A stretch of 64,000 bases of DNA, taken from the NCBI GenBank assembly GCA_964016885.1, contig OZ024740.1, positions 203,322,377 to 203,386,376 on the forward strand, in the 5' to 3' direction. The notes beneath the pieces are model-generated. The model was given only the letters and a program-made list of their open reading frames with translations, was not told the DNA's origin and searched no databases. Positions 54,201 to 64,000 of the stretch are shown here, piece by piece. Both the position numbers and the translations under genes were made by a program. The first letter of the stretch is position 1. Each line of letters begins with the position of its first letter. This DNA is from Eledone cirrhosa. Taxonomy: Eukaryota > Mollusca > Cephalopoda > Octopoda > Eledonidae.

Positions 54201-54309
54201 CTGAAATTAGAAAGCAAAAGAGGAAAATGTTGCATCATTAACATGAAAATAATGTTGGTGGAAAATACTAAGTATGGTTTAATTACATAATTGTATGTCA
54301 AACATGGTT

Positions 54310-54665
54310 ATTTAACCCTTTTAATACCAACCTGGTCAAAACTGGTTCTGTCCAACCCTTGCTATCAAAGAAAATAGACATTAAATGATGATGGTATGTA
54401 AAATGTTGAGAGAACTCTTCAATTGTGTCATAGACATGACAACCTCTCTCATGCAGGTGCTATGATAAAATGCTCTATAAAGTGGTTGGTAATAAAAATG
54501 GCATGTAACCATAGAAATATCCAAAAACCATAACGCATGTAAGCAAGATATATTTTCTCACCCATCTGGAATGGCAGTAACTTTGATTAAATACTAACTT
54601 TGCTGTAACAACTTGTTCAACTTATGCTAGCATGGAAAAACAAACATTAATGGATTATGTGATAT
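54310..54665 (+). mobile_element. Diverged subfamily B LINE 3' ends upstream of the ZDHHC23 start exon
   Basis: A short first tail ends at about 54390 (ATTAAATGATGATGG). A second set of 3' UTR motifs (AAAGTGGTTGGTAATAAAAA) leads to TATGCTAGCATGGAAAAACA and AACATTAATGG. Confidence 0.5.
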
Positions 54666-55093
54666 ACATTTGTGCCACACATAACAGCAATCTAATATAA
54701 ACAAGTGTCAGCCTGAAGGAAATTCAGATCAGAATTCCTGATAAATATATTTTAATCCTGTCAGTAAACTCTATCTAAACAGGATAGTCATAAACAACCA
54801 TCAATCAAGCATGTCTTAGGAAATCATGGAAAGATTTGACTATCTAAGTTAAAGTAACAGGAAATATAGATAAGACATTAAATAAATATGCATGTAGAAA
54901 GACTATTTGTTGTAAATTTAATCCATTCGCTACCATATTTCTCATGAGAAACATTATAATTTTCAAATAATTTTGAATTTAGTAAAAAAAATGATCTTTC
55001 TCATTATTAAGCTGCTGTTTGGAAAATAATTTTAAGGTTCTGACAAAGAATTATGATGGAAACCAGGAATTTGCCACTAATAATAATAATAAT
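54666..55093. other. AT-rich stretch, nothing recognised
   Basis: No coding or repeat signature apart from the ending (TAA)n run that precedes the SINE cluster. Confidence 0.4.
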
Positions 55094-55912
55094 AATTGTT
55101 TCTACTTTTGGCACAAGGCCAGCTATTACCCCAGTGTGTTACTGGTACTTTAATTTATCGACCCCGTAAGGATGAAAGGCAGAGTTAACCTCGGTGGGAT
55201 TTGAACTCAGAATGGCAAGGGCCGTAACTCTATGCGTCAAAGCATGGCGTCCGGCCCTCTACCAATACTGCCAATCCAAATAATAATAATTTCTACTTTG
55301 GGCATAAAGCCAGCAATTTGAAGGGGAGAGGAAAGTCGATTACATCGACTCCAGTGTTTACAGGTACTTTATTTTATCGACCCTGTAGTGAGGCAAGGCA
55401 AAGCTAACCTCAGCGGGTTTTGAACCCAGAGCGCAAAGGTATGTAACTATATGCTGCAAAGCATGTTCAATACTGCCAATCCATTGCCCTTAAATAAAAG
55501 TTTCTAATTTAGGCACAAGGTCAACAAATTTGGGGGAGGGGAAGTCGATTAAAGCAACACCAATGCATTACTGGTACTTTATTTTATCGATTCCGCAAGG
55601 ATGAAAGGCAAAGCTAACCGTGGTGGAATTTGAATTCAGAACGCAAAGAGATGTAACTATATACTGCAATGCATGTTGTCTACTGCTCTACTGATACTGC
55701 TGATTCAACACTCTTAATAATAATAATTGTTTATACTTTTGGCACAGGGCCAGCAATTATCCCAGTGCATTACTGGTGCTTTATTTTGTCGATGGCGTAA
55801 GGATGAAAGGCAAAGTTAACCTCGGCGGGATTTTAAATCAGACCCTAAAGGAGCGTAACTCTATGCTTCAAAGCATGGTGTCTGACCCTCTACCAATACT
55901 GCCAATCCACAA
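55094..55912 (-). mobile_element. Cluster of four same-orientation tRNA-derived SINEs
   Basis: Copies at about 55094-55280, 55290-55490, 55497-55705 and 55717-55912. Each reads TTTCTACTTT...GGCAC(A)AGG, then ACTGGTACTTTA/TTTATCGA, then GCAAAG(C/T)TAACC, then CAAAGCATG. The second and third carry the extended tail insert (GGAAAGTCGATTACATCGAC type); the first and fourth do not. So this is not a simple tandem duplication of one copy. Confidence 0.8.
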
Positions 55913-56564
55913 TATTGATTTCTTTATTAGCCACACTAGACTTACATCAAGAAAACATTAAAAATGACACAGGGCAAAACATTGAGTGTGTATGTATGTG
56001 TGTACATGTGTGGGTATATGGGTTTTGTGTGTAAACAGGGAGGTTTCCTCAAACAATCATCAAGATACCAGACATTCAAATCCAGGTCAGCTCCTATCAA
56101 GTCTGAAGGAATTGAATGCGTTAAGATCAAGTTTGAGAAGAACAATGGGGATTTCAGAAGGCAAGTTGGTGAAAGTTCTAATGGTGTGGATTGGCTATGT
56201 CACATCCAAGTTTGATGCCCACCTCCAAATGGATAGAGGAAAATTATGATGATATGCAGTTTGAGCCCAATGACAAATATACATTTGCCATGAGCTATTG
56301 CAAAGTGCACCAGACTGCAATGGGGTGGGGGTGAGACCTAACGGATTAGCACTGAAAAACAAGGGACAAGTATAGTGGGGGATATTCTCAGCTGTATTAC
56401 CAGCCAATAGAGAGATTCCATCCTTAAGATGTTGGGAGTGTTGACCGTTATTCCCTACAGAAAAACGTTTTGTAAAGTGGATGCTATAGAGGCAGAATTA
56501 TTGGCCAACATATTACGGCAGTTCAGAATTAGGGAGGCTGGTGTTGGTTCGTTAAATAAATGAA
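55913..56564. other. No recognised feature
   Basis: Contains a (TGTG) run near 55990 and overlapping short frames on both strands with no recognisable domain. Confidence 0.4.
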
Positions 56565-56755
56565 AAAAATAATTGTTTCTACTTTAGGCACAAGGCCAGC
56601 AATTACTCAGTTCATTACTGGTACTTTATTTTATCGACCCCGTAAGGATGAAAGGCAAAGTCAACCTCGGCGGGATTTGAACTCAGATCGTAAAGGGACG
56701 TAACTATGCTGGAAAGCATGGCGTCCGACCCTCTACCGATACTGCCAATCCACAA
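56565..56755 (-). mobile_element. tRNA-derived SINE, left member of an inverted pair
   Basis: Complete copy of the 13498 family in reverse, from AATTGTTTCTACTTTAGGCA to CTACCGATACTGCCAATCCA. It shares high identity with the opposing copy at 56787-56977. Confidence 0.88.
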
Positions 56756-56786
56756 TAATGTTATGGGGACAGCATTATCTTTAATG

Positions 56787-56977
56787 GCCAGTGGATTGGC
56801 AGTATCGGTAGAGGGTCGGACGCCATGCTTTGACGCATAGAGTTACGGCCCTTGCCATTCTGAGTTCAAATCCCGCCGAGGTTAACTTTGCCTTTCATCC
56901 TTATGGGGTCGATAAAATAAAGTACCAGTAATACACTGGGTAATTGCTGGCCTTGTGCCAAAAGTAGAAACAATTAT
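56787..56977 (+). mobile_element. tRNA-derived SINE, right member of an inverted pair
   Basis: Starts GGCCAGTGGATTGGCAGTAT, has GAGTTCAAATCC, and ends CCAAAAGTAGAAACAATTATC. The heads of the two copies face each other across about 32 bp. Confidence 0.88.
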
Positions 56978-57164
56978 CTTTAAGATCAACTTCGCATTTG
57001 TGAATTTTATTCACAGTTGTATAAATAACATTGTAAATACAGAAATAACATCACAAATTGCTCACAATTCTTTCAGAACAACATTACAAATATAATGTTG
57101 ATAAACACAAATATAAACGCATAAAATAGAAAAAGAAAAAAAAAGGGAAGCAAAAACAAAACCG

Positions 57165-57366
57165 TACTTGGACCCCGTACAGTCGAGCTCCTCCGCAAGA
57201 TCAGAACGTCGGCAGCCCGTCTGAGGATGAAGCCCTGCGATGTGGGGTGGCTGTTGCAGCGGGTGTCGCTGGCTATTGTCCGCGGGAATGCTTTTGCGGT
57301 CTTGACCGCGGGGCGCAGCCCAATACCGCCGCGCTCTAGGCTCAGAGCCCAATCACCCCTCCCCAT
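57165..57366 (-). promoter_or_regulatory. GC-rich island, candidate 5' exon or promoter of the ZDHHC23-like gene
   Basis: About 200 bp of GC- and CpG-rich DNA (GACCGCGGGGCGCAG, CCGCCGCGCTC) inside AT-rich surroundings, 3 kb upstream of the ZDHHC23 start exon. On the minus strand it is open in two frames (one reads MGRGDWALSLERGGIGLRPA) and runs into a possible donor, TCCAA|GTACGG, near 57172. The acceptor at 54200 requires an upstream exon. I recognise no protein family; an unclassified mobile-element fragment is the main alternative. Confidence 0.35.
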
Positions 57367-58449
57367 TCTTCTGTGACACTAGAGTCCTTGCCATTCCCTC
57401 TCTTTACGTTTTTTTCCTTTTTCTCTTTATATTTTCCTATTTTACATTCCAATCTAAATACTTTTTTTTATTTTTCTATTAAACTGTATTTACATGATAT
57501 ATTCCATAAATAAAATTATTATCTTTCTAGATTATTAACAGTTAAGGCAGTGGATTGGCAGTATCATCGGTAAAGCGTCAGACATCATGTTTTGCAGCAT
57601 AGAGTTATGACTCTTTACGTTCTGAGTTCAAATCCCGTCGAGGTTAACTTTGCCTTTCATCCTTATATATGTTTGCAAATTATTAACGCTTTCGTAACCG
57701 TTTTTATACAGAAATTCTCATTTAAAAAATAACCAGGTATTTGTAGAGATTAAACTTTCCTATTATTAGGCTGGTGTTTTGGAACATAACAAATGTTCTT
57801 ACATAAAATTTCGATGGGATGATTTTGGATAATTATAAATACTTTAAAACATACAACTTTATATCATAAGCTGGGACGGTTTCATCAGCTTTAATATCAA
57901 AAGGGTGAATATTTTAACGATAAATGATATCTGTTTATCTTTAGCACTAAAGTATATTCTAATACGAACAGAACATTAGGAAATTACCATTGTGTGTGTG
58001 GGGGGGGGGGGGGTTAAACTGAAGTGAACGTCAAGGCTTTTCATTTGACCATGATCGAAAACACCTACATTCTAACACGATCCAGCCATGACAATCCTGT
58101 AGTATATTATTATTAATTGTAATAGTATATCGTGGATTACACTACCCAATGTGTCGCCCCATAAGAAGGAATATTTAACTGCTATTTCTAGCGGGTGGGA
58201 CAACCTAATGGAACAATTTCCTCCCCTTCGGAAGTAGTATGATCAGACCAGACTCAAACCTGGTGGTTTTAATCGGGCATATGCCTACAATATTTCGAGA
58301 ATCCACTCCTCACAAATTCTAGTTCTTTTATTTTGTTTTATCTATTGCATGTAAATTCTTCATGTACACTATTAAAAGATCGATCGACTTTCGTCAAATC
58401 GGACCGAGGAAAACAATGTTTCTATTGGTCTTTCCGATTGCTAATACTA
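57367..58449. other. Mostly AT-rich, with one truncated SINE
   Basis: 57543-57665 (+) is the head half of the 13498-family SINE (GTGGATTGGCAGTATC, GAGTTCAAATCCCGTCG), cut off after TTTGCCTTTCATCCTT. There is a G-run at 57999-58012. No coding segment was recognised. Confidence 0.6.
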
Positions 58450-58580
58450 TCTATCGGTCGCAACTCCAGGTAGAAGGAACAACGTGAAATAAAGTGTCTT
58501 GCTCAAGGACATAACGCAGGAATCGAACTCACAACCTCAAAATTGCGAATGCAATTCTCTAACCACTTAGCCACAACAGG
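58450..58580 (-). mobile_element. tRNA-derived SINE with clear A and B boxes
   Basis: The minus strand shows TGGCTAAGTGGTTAGAG (58573-58557, A box) and GAGTTCGATTCC (58530-58519, B box). CTTGAGCAAGACACTTTATT and a CTGGAGTTG end follow. The head is the best-preserved tRNA-like sequence in the window. It could initially be mistaken for a tRNA, but no acceptor stem partner closes it. Confidence 0.8.
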
Positions 58581-59764
58581 TATATACAAGGAACTAACAC
58601 AAACTGAGTACTACTAAAATATTTAATAGGCAGTTTAAAATGGGACCTACATTTCACTTCTGGCCTTTGTATACTACCAGATTTACACGAAATTTAAGTA
58701 TGACATAGTTGTTGATGTACAAGAAAAAAAATCAGAGACGCGGACAAAATCTCGTCTGCACGAAAAAGCATGTAAATGTAAAAATATTCTACACACCTAG
58801 AGTATTCCGACCATAAAAAATAATCTGAATGGTAGCATATCCTCTGATGATCAATTAAAATCTGTACAGCTTGAAGTTTCTATTTACATATATATATGTA
58901 TATATTCATATCTTTGTTTAGTTTAATAATGTTGTTACTTTCTCTCTTGTACCATCGATACGAGTAAAAGAAACAGACTCTCTATCCACTGCCGCTTATT
59001 TGACTAATATTGCCTTATTTAATTAAAGAGTTCTAGTCACACATCCGCATCAAACATTTCACACTTTCAATATACGTACACACACACATACATATATATA
59101 TATATACTAGCTGTCCCGCCTGGCTGGCGTCCGGCTAGGTATACCTGCCCCCACCACTCCACTGCAAAGATACCACACACCCTTCCGTGTCACATTGTCC
59201 TTCCAACTCTCTCTCTCTGTCTAACGGTCTATCTCTCTCTTTTTCCCCTCCCTCTGTTTTTCTGTCTCTCTCTGTAGATGTGTGTGTGTGTAGTTTTCCT
59301 AATCTTTCTCTCTCTCTCTCTTCTTCTTTCTCTCTTCTTCTCTCTCTCTCTATTGAAGGGAGATACGGAAAACTAAAACAGTGTTGTCATATAGAGAGTG
59401 AAGAGGCGCCAGAGAGAGTGAAGGCAGTTAAATTATAGAGAGGGGGAATGATCTTACATACATACATATAAAGTATAGATATTGTGTGTGTGTGTTTGTG
59501 TATGTGTATGTGTGTATGTGTATGTGTGTGTCTGTGTGTTTTGTTTTGATGTTATATTATGTGTGTGTCAAACTTTGTCGAGGGCACTTTTGACCGCAGC
59601 CAGTTAGAATCTTATCTTTCCTTCACTCGATAACAATGTATTTCATGTCTGAAATTATTTACTCAACTGTAATGAGTTAACGCTATGTAGATCTATTTTA
59701 TTCCCTATTGTATAAATAATATTACAAATAAAAAAAAAGAAAAGAAAAAAACACAGTAGCGGGT
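58581..59764. other. AT-rich and simple-repeat DNA
   Basis: (TA)n at 59095-59106 precedes an ACTAGCTGTCCCGCC repeat start (59107). CT-rich low complexity lies at 59205-59350, (TG)n near 59483-59540 and an A-run at 59731. The frame at 59187-59438 is CT-repeat translation. Confidence 0.5.
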
Positions 59765-59884
59765 AGCACACACATGTAGGACCACATACAACACATAATC
59801 AGTTAATACACACATCTAGGACCACATACAACACATAAGCAGGTAATACACACATCTAGGACCTCGTGCAACACATAAGGAGGT

Positions 59885-59921
<37 letters not shown>

Positions 59922-60335
59922 CTAGGACCACATACAACACATAAGGAGGTAGCACACACATATAGGACCACATACAACATATAGGCAGGTAATACATACA
60001 TCTAAGACCACATACAACACATAAGCAGGTAATACACACATCTAAGACCACATACAACACATAATGGGGTCCTGGATTTTGTATTACCTGATTATAATCA
60101 GGTAATACAAACATCTAGGACTACATACAACACATAATCAGCTAATACAAACACCTAGGACCACATACAACACATAATCAGGTAATACATACATCTAGGA
60201 CCACCTACAACACATAAGGAGGTAATACACACATCTAGGACCACATACAACTCACAAGCAGGTAATACATACAGCTGCGATCACATGCAATACATAAGCA
60301 GGTAATACATACATCTAGGACCACATACAACACAC
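59765..60335. repeat. 40-bp tandem satellite, about 14 units
   Basis: Unit AGGACCACATACAACACATA then ATCAGTTAATACACACATCT, with AGCAGG / AGGAGG / ATCAGG variants. One unit near 59890-59920 carries a (CA)n expansion of about 30 bp. The minus-strand frames across it (CVVCGPRCVY type) are repeat translations. Confidence 0.88.
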
Positions 60336-60346
60336 GTTGTATCATG

Positions 60347-61400
60347 TGCTACGGACGGCGCAAGAGCAATGGTCGGCTAACATAAGGGTTTCGTCACTCT
60401 TCTGAAGAGAGAAAATCTATCTGTATTTGCTGTTCATTGTGTCATTCATCGACAACACTTGGCTACGAAAAAACTCAGCAAGCCGCTGAGCAAGTCCTTG
60501 CAGGTGGCCATTGATGTCATCAATTTTATCAAACGGCATTCCCTCAATGAACGAATTTTCCGGCAACTGTGCCAAAATAATGACGAAGAATTCGTCAAGT
60601 TGCTCCTTCATACTGAAGTGAGGTGGCTTTCAAAGGGCAAGTACTTTACTCACTTCTTTGAACTCTTCGACTCTATCATTGAGTTTCTACGAGGACGCAA
60701 CACAGAACTGTACAAGAAAACCCTCGATGTGAGGCAAGACTGCGCCTACCTCACCAACATCTTCGACAAATGCAATAGCGTAATTTTCGCTTTGCAGCGG
60801 AAGAAGATCACTTTGCTTAAAGCAAGGAATGCTGTGAAAACATTCCTGGTCAAATTGAATGTCATCGAAATGAATCTTTGTTGATGGGAATTCCATAATT
60901 TTCCTAGTGTCGCCAATGTTCAAAACATTGTAAGCGATGACCAACTCCAAATTTATACCACTCACCTCCGTGCGCTACAAGACAACATGATAGAACGGTT
61001 TGTCGACCTTTTGCCGATGGACATCCCAATGTGGATAGCAGATCCCTCCATAGCTAATGTCGACAATTTGGACGTTAAATTTCAGGAATAATTCTTTGAA
61101 CTTCAAGCAGATGACATGATCAAAATTAGATTTCCCAAAATAGGTGAACCCCTTTTTTGGGGATGCAAGGGGAAATTAAGCGTTGATTTCCACTCCTACA
61201 TGCAGAGACTAAGAGATTTGCTCTGCTTTTTCCAAACTCATTCTTAGTCGAGAGGAGGTTTGGTGCTGTTTCCAGACTGCACAGTAAGTCTCGCAACCGC
61301 TACAATGTAATTACACGTGGAGATCTCTGGCTACATCTTATGAAAATTCAGCCTCACGTCAAAGAGTTAGCTATACTCCATGAAGCTCAAGGGTCCCATT
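60347..61400 (+). pseudogene. hAT-family transposase relic (ZBED5/SCAND3-like)
   Basis: In successive frames it reads CATDGARAMVG, a stop, KGFVTLLKRENLSVFAVHCV, then IHRQHLATKKL. Next come RLFRQLC-type NERIFRQLCQNNDEEFVKLL, HTEVRWLSKGKYF and FDSIIEFL. The end reads ERRFGAVSRLHSKSRNRYNV, then TRGDLWLHLMKIQPHVKELA. These are the CTDGA, H..HR..L, HT.VRWLS and C-terminal dimerisation blocks of this hAT lineage. Stops at about 60380 and 60882 and later frameshifts kill it. TTGAGAACCTGTG at 62050 resembles a hAT right end. Confidence 0.8.
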
Positions 61401-62061
61401 GAAATGAGGTCAAAGTTAAAGTAAGTTGATTTATCCGAAAACTTAGATAAGCTATTGTTACAAAGCAAACTAGCAATTTTTTTATTTGTAGTTGCAGTCT
61501 GACTGGACTGGAAACCATCTACTACAATTCACTTACTCATTTGTTGTATATATTTTACCATTTGCTAATAAATATACCCTCCCGCGTGGTCATGAAAACC
61601 CTCTTCCGTGGTCTCTAAAATCACAAAGCAGAGGGGACATCAAGTTAGATATCAACATTTATTCTGTCCGTTTCATTAAAGGGAAAATTGGAAAGCTTTG
61701 AAATGATATAATTGCGACTTTCTTCCAGATAAGAGCACTCTTGGGATAGACAGAGTTGCTCTTGTATAAATGTTCAAAATAGTTGGTATCGCCTGGTGGG
61801 AATATAACAAATTCAACTGGTCCTAATTCATAAAAAAAACATTTATGTTCCTTTTTTTAAAATTTATATTTCCTTTCAAGGAATGTATTTATACTCTCAG
61901 CTGCCTGCAATGGTATCTTTGGAATATTGTTAATCAATTTTATAGTAATCGACTGATATCAAAATCAGTAGTATATTGAAAAATGGAAAAATAGGGTAGG
62001 GGGCGTTTCGTGATTTCGAGGGCCAAAAGGGTGCGTTTGGCCTAAATGGGTTGAGAACCTG
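61401..62061. other. Probable 3' part of the hAT relic, no coding
   Basis: AT-rich, ending with GGGTTGAGAACCTGTG (62048-62063), similar to the outer end of hAT elements such as the MITE at 5867. No matching left end was identified because the satellite at 59765-60335 sits on that side. Confidence 0.4.
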
Positions 62062-62990
62062 TGCCATACAGCATCACACTTCACACACTGGCGTCCTTTC
62101 ATTTGTAATGAGAAACCTTTTGTTGTCAACAGAGGAAGTAACTCTCTCTTAACTTCTTCCATCCTACTCTTATTCTAGCCACTATGCTCTCAGAACACCT
62201 TCCTCCACTGCTTACTATTGATTATGCTTGTGCATCTATGAGATATAAAGTCTTCCTTTTGGGTTGGTCTGCCTGCCATCCAACTACACCTCTTGTGTAC
62301 CCAAAATTTGCATTGTGCTCATCTTATAGAGTTTCTATACACCCCTGTTCTGCATGTTGAACAGGGCCACTGCCCGGATGGGATCAGAGTCTTGCTTTCT
62401 TTCTTAATTACAAACACTAGTTTCTTCTAAGTTTATTCTGTTTCCACAATTGGGACTTATTCTCTGGTATTCAGCTATAAGAACCAGATCAACAACATAC
62501 AGAAGTTCCCATGGATAGCCAGTCTTAGACTCCTCTGTTATGGCTTGGAGGACGATAATGGACAGAAGTGGGCTAAGGACCAAACCCTGATGAACTCCTA
62601 CCTGTACCTTGAATTCCTCACTAAACTCACTTCCTACTCTCACTTTACTGACAGCTCCTGTGTACATGGCTTGCACTGCTCTTACGAACCATTCTTATGC
62701 ACCTAATTTCTTTAAAGACCACCAGATGACAGATCGAGGTACTTTGTCAAAGGCCTTTTCTTGATCAACAAAAGCTAAATATAGTGGCTTCTCTTGTAGT
62801 TGTGACACTAGAAGAAGTGTGTCTATGGTACTCCTCCCAGGCAAAAACAAAAGTGCGTCTGATCTAATTTGATTATTTCCCTAATTAGATGCGCTAAAAC
62901 TCTTTCCATCATTTTCATAACTTGGTCCATTAGCTTAATGCCTCTGTAGGTGTTCCTTTCTAGGAATCACCTTTTCCCTAGGAGCAATTA
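62062..62990 (-). mobile_element. RTE-like LINE subfamily A relic (RT region)
   Basis: Corresponds to about 600-1690 of the first LINE. The minus strand reads MQAMYTGAVSKVRVGSEFSE, then VGVHQGLVLSPLLSI and GYPWELLYVVDLVLIAE, so the catalytic YADD has become YVVD. Several frame breaks are present. It ends at the (TA)n block. Confidence 0.8.
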
Positions 62991-63039
62991 ATGAGTATAA
63001 TGCTGTGCCAATCCTTGCTAGTTCAGCTACTTCTTCCAA

Positions 63040-63040
63040 G

Positions 63041-63126
<86 letters not shown>

Positions 63127-63132
63127 TCCAAG

Positions 63133-63186
<54 letters not shown>
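63040..63186. repeat. (AT)n microsatellite in two blocks
   Basis: Two long (TA)n runs, each introduced by CTTCCAAGATATATACATAT (63034 and 63125), suggesting that one block with its leader was duplicated. Confidence 0.95.
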
Positions 63187-63190
<4 letters not shown>

Positions 63191-64000
63191 TAGATAAATC
63201 TACCAAGAGTTTACGGTAGTGTCCAATCCGTATGAAGAACTCAATGTATTCCGGATATCATGGAAAGAAGAGATGTAATGAAAAATCACTTTCGGTGAAA
63301 GATAAACGGTATACAGAGTCAAGATAAAATATTAAACAAATAATGGATAAACAATTCCTTATATTAAACAAAAAAAGTTCATTATTTAACGATCGTTTCT
63401 AGGATATATATGTGTTAGAGTTGGCATGCATATTCAACAGATCTATGTACAAAATTATACAAAATTATACAAACTATCAAGATTAAATATACATACCAAC
63501 ACATATATACGCCGTCTTCAGAAATAATGAAATATATTTATTGATAATAACAACAATTCAAACTTTCAGGTCCGTTTGGGAACAAAATTGACCAATGAAA
63601 ATACAGAAGGTTTAATGCAGTTCGGTGTGTGTATATACATGTAACAAACCTTACACATATTTTACAAAAATGTATGCAGAACCTGTATGCGCATACAAAA
63701 AGGATGGATGCAAATACAAAATTTCAAGGTTAATGTCTCTGTAAGTTTATAATGCACAGATAAGATGCGTATAGATACATAAATATGAAATAAGTGTATA
63801 CACATATTTTCATACTAACACATATCAGTACAATCACACATACACGCGCGTATATGCATAGACATACACATAAACTACGAACATACAAACACACACACAT
63901 CCCCACTCACATATATATATGTGGATATAAAATCCTAAGCACATGGATATTAATTCACTCACATAAACACTGGCACACACATTTAGATAAAGATACAGAA
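63187..64000. other. AT-rich DNA, no gene seen
   Basis: ACACA/TATA-rich sequence. TTTAACGATCGTTTCTAGG near 63384 loosely echoes TTTACGACCGTTTCATTGG near 15552. Nothing supportable as a gene. Confidence 0.4.

Noticed and set aside
58450..58580. A true tRNA gene
   Set aside because: A and B boxes are good, but I could not close an acceptor stem, and a SINE body and tail follow directly.
59803..60114. A Cys-rich 103-codon frame
   Set aside because: Translation of the 40-bp satellite; the period plus the CA expansion explains the cysteines and valines.
62991..63193. Frames reading IYIYIYIY
   Set aside because: Translation of the (AT)n microsatellite.

Overview
This is a repeat-dominated window from an animal nuclear genome, most likely a coleoid cephalopod and probably an octopus. 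The grounds are the very high density of tRNA-derived SINEs whose heads and tails resemble the octopus OK/OR families as I remember them, many decayed RTE-like LINE copies ending in (GATGAT)n, Penelope-like, hAT and R4/Dong-like relics, long (TA)n tracts, and two host genes split by kilobase-scale introns with animal-type splice sites. There are no bacterial-style operons and no rRNA or tRNA genes. Most open frames are repeat translations or antisense shadows.

Host genes. Two are recognisable, arranged tail to tail. (1) 4523-4815 (+) is the terminal coding exon of TSNAX (translin-associated factor X, a C3PO subunit); the rest of the gene must lie left of the window. (2) 42410-54149 (-) is a complete five-exon coding sequence for a ZDHHC23-like palmitoyltransferase. 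I assembled it from splice sites: exons 54149-54037, 52310-51754, 49156-49045, 46291-46115 and 42662-42410. Together they give 1212 nt, or 403 codons plus stop, with every junction in phase and a canonical DHHC cysteine-rich domain. A spliced 5' UTR exon is implied by an acceptor at 54200. A GC-rich island at about 57165-57366 is a candidate for it.

Layout. 1-3.8 kb: a nearly full-length but frameshifted RTE-like LINE (-) with APE endonuclease, RT and a PHD-type zinc finger, plus tandem repeats. 3.8-4.8 kb: TSNAX intron and last exon. 5-15.5 kb: mosaic of LINE 3' ends, a hAT MITE with target-site duplication, Penelope-like fragments (one with a GIY-YIG domain), SINEs and degenerate tandem repeats. 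15.718-38.756 kb: a single 23-kb minisatellite of about 49-52 bp units, strongly purine-rich on the + strand, interrupted by a 200-N gap at 26301-26500. 38.8-42.4 kb: LINE tails, a SINE and a 1.4-kb foldback element whose tip lies 20 bp from the ZDHHC23 stop codon. 42.4-54.2 kb: ZDHHC23-like gene with repeat-filled introns. 54.2-64 kb: SINE cluster including a head-to-head inverted pair, the GC-rich island, a 40-bp satellite, a hAT transposase relic, another LINE relic and (AT)n.

The most notable items are the giant strand-asymmetric array between convergent genes and the short inverted repeat bracketing it, the foldback at the ZDHHC23 3' end, and the shared 3' hairpin-(GATGAT)n tail of two LINE subfamilies, one of which carries tandem repeats in its 3' UTR. 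All assignments are from reading the sequence; no database search was run.
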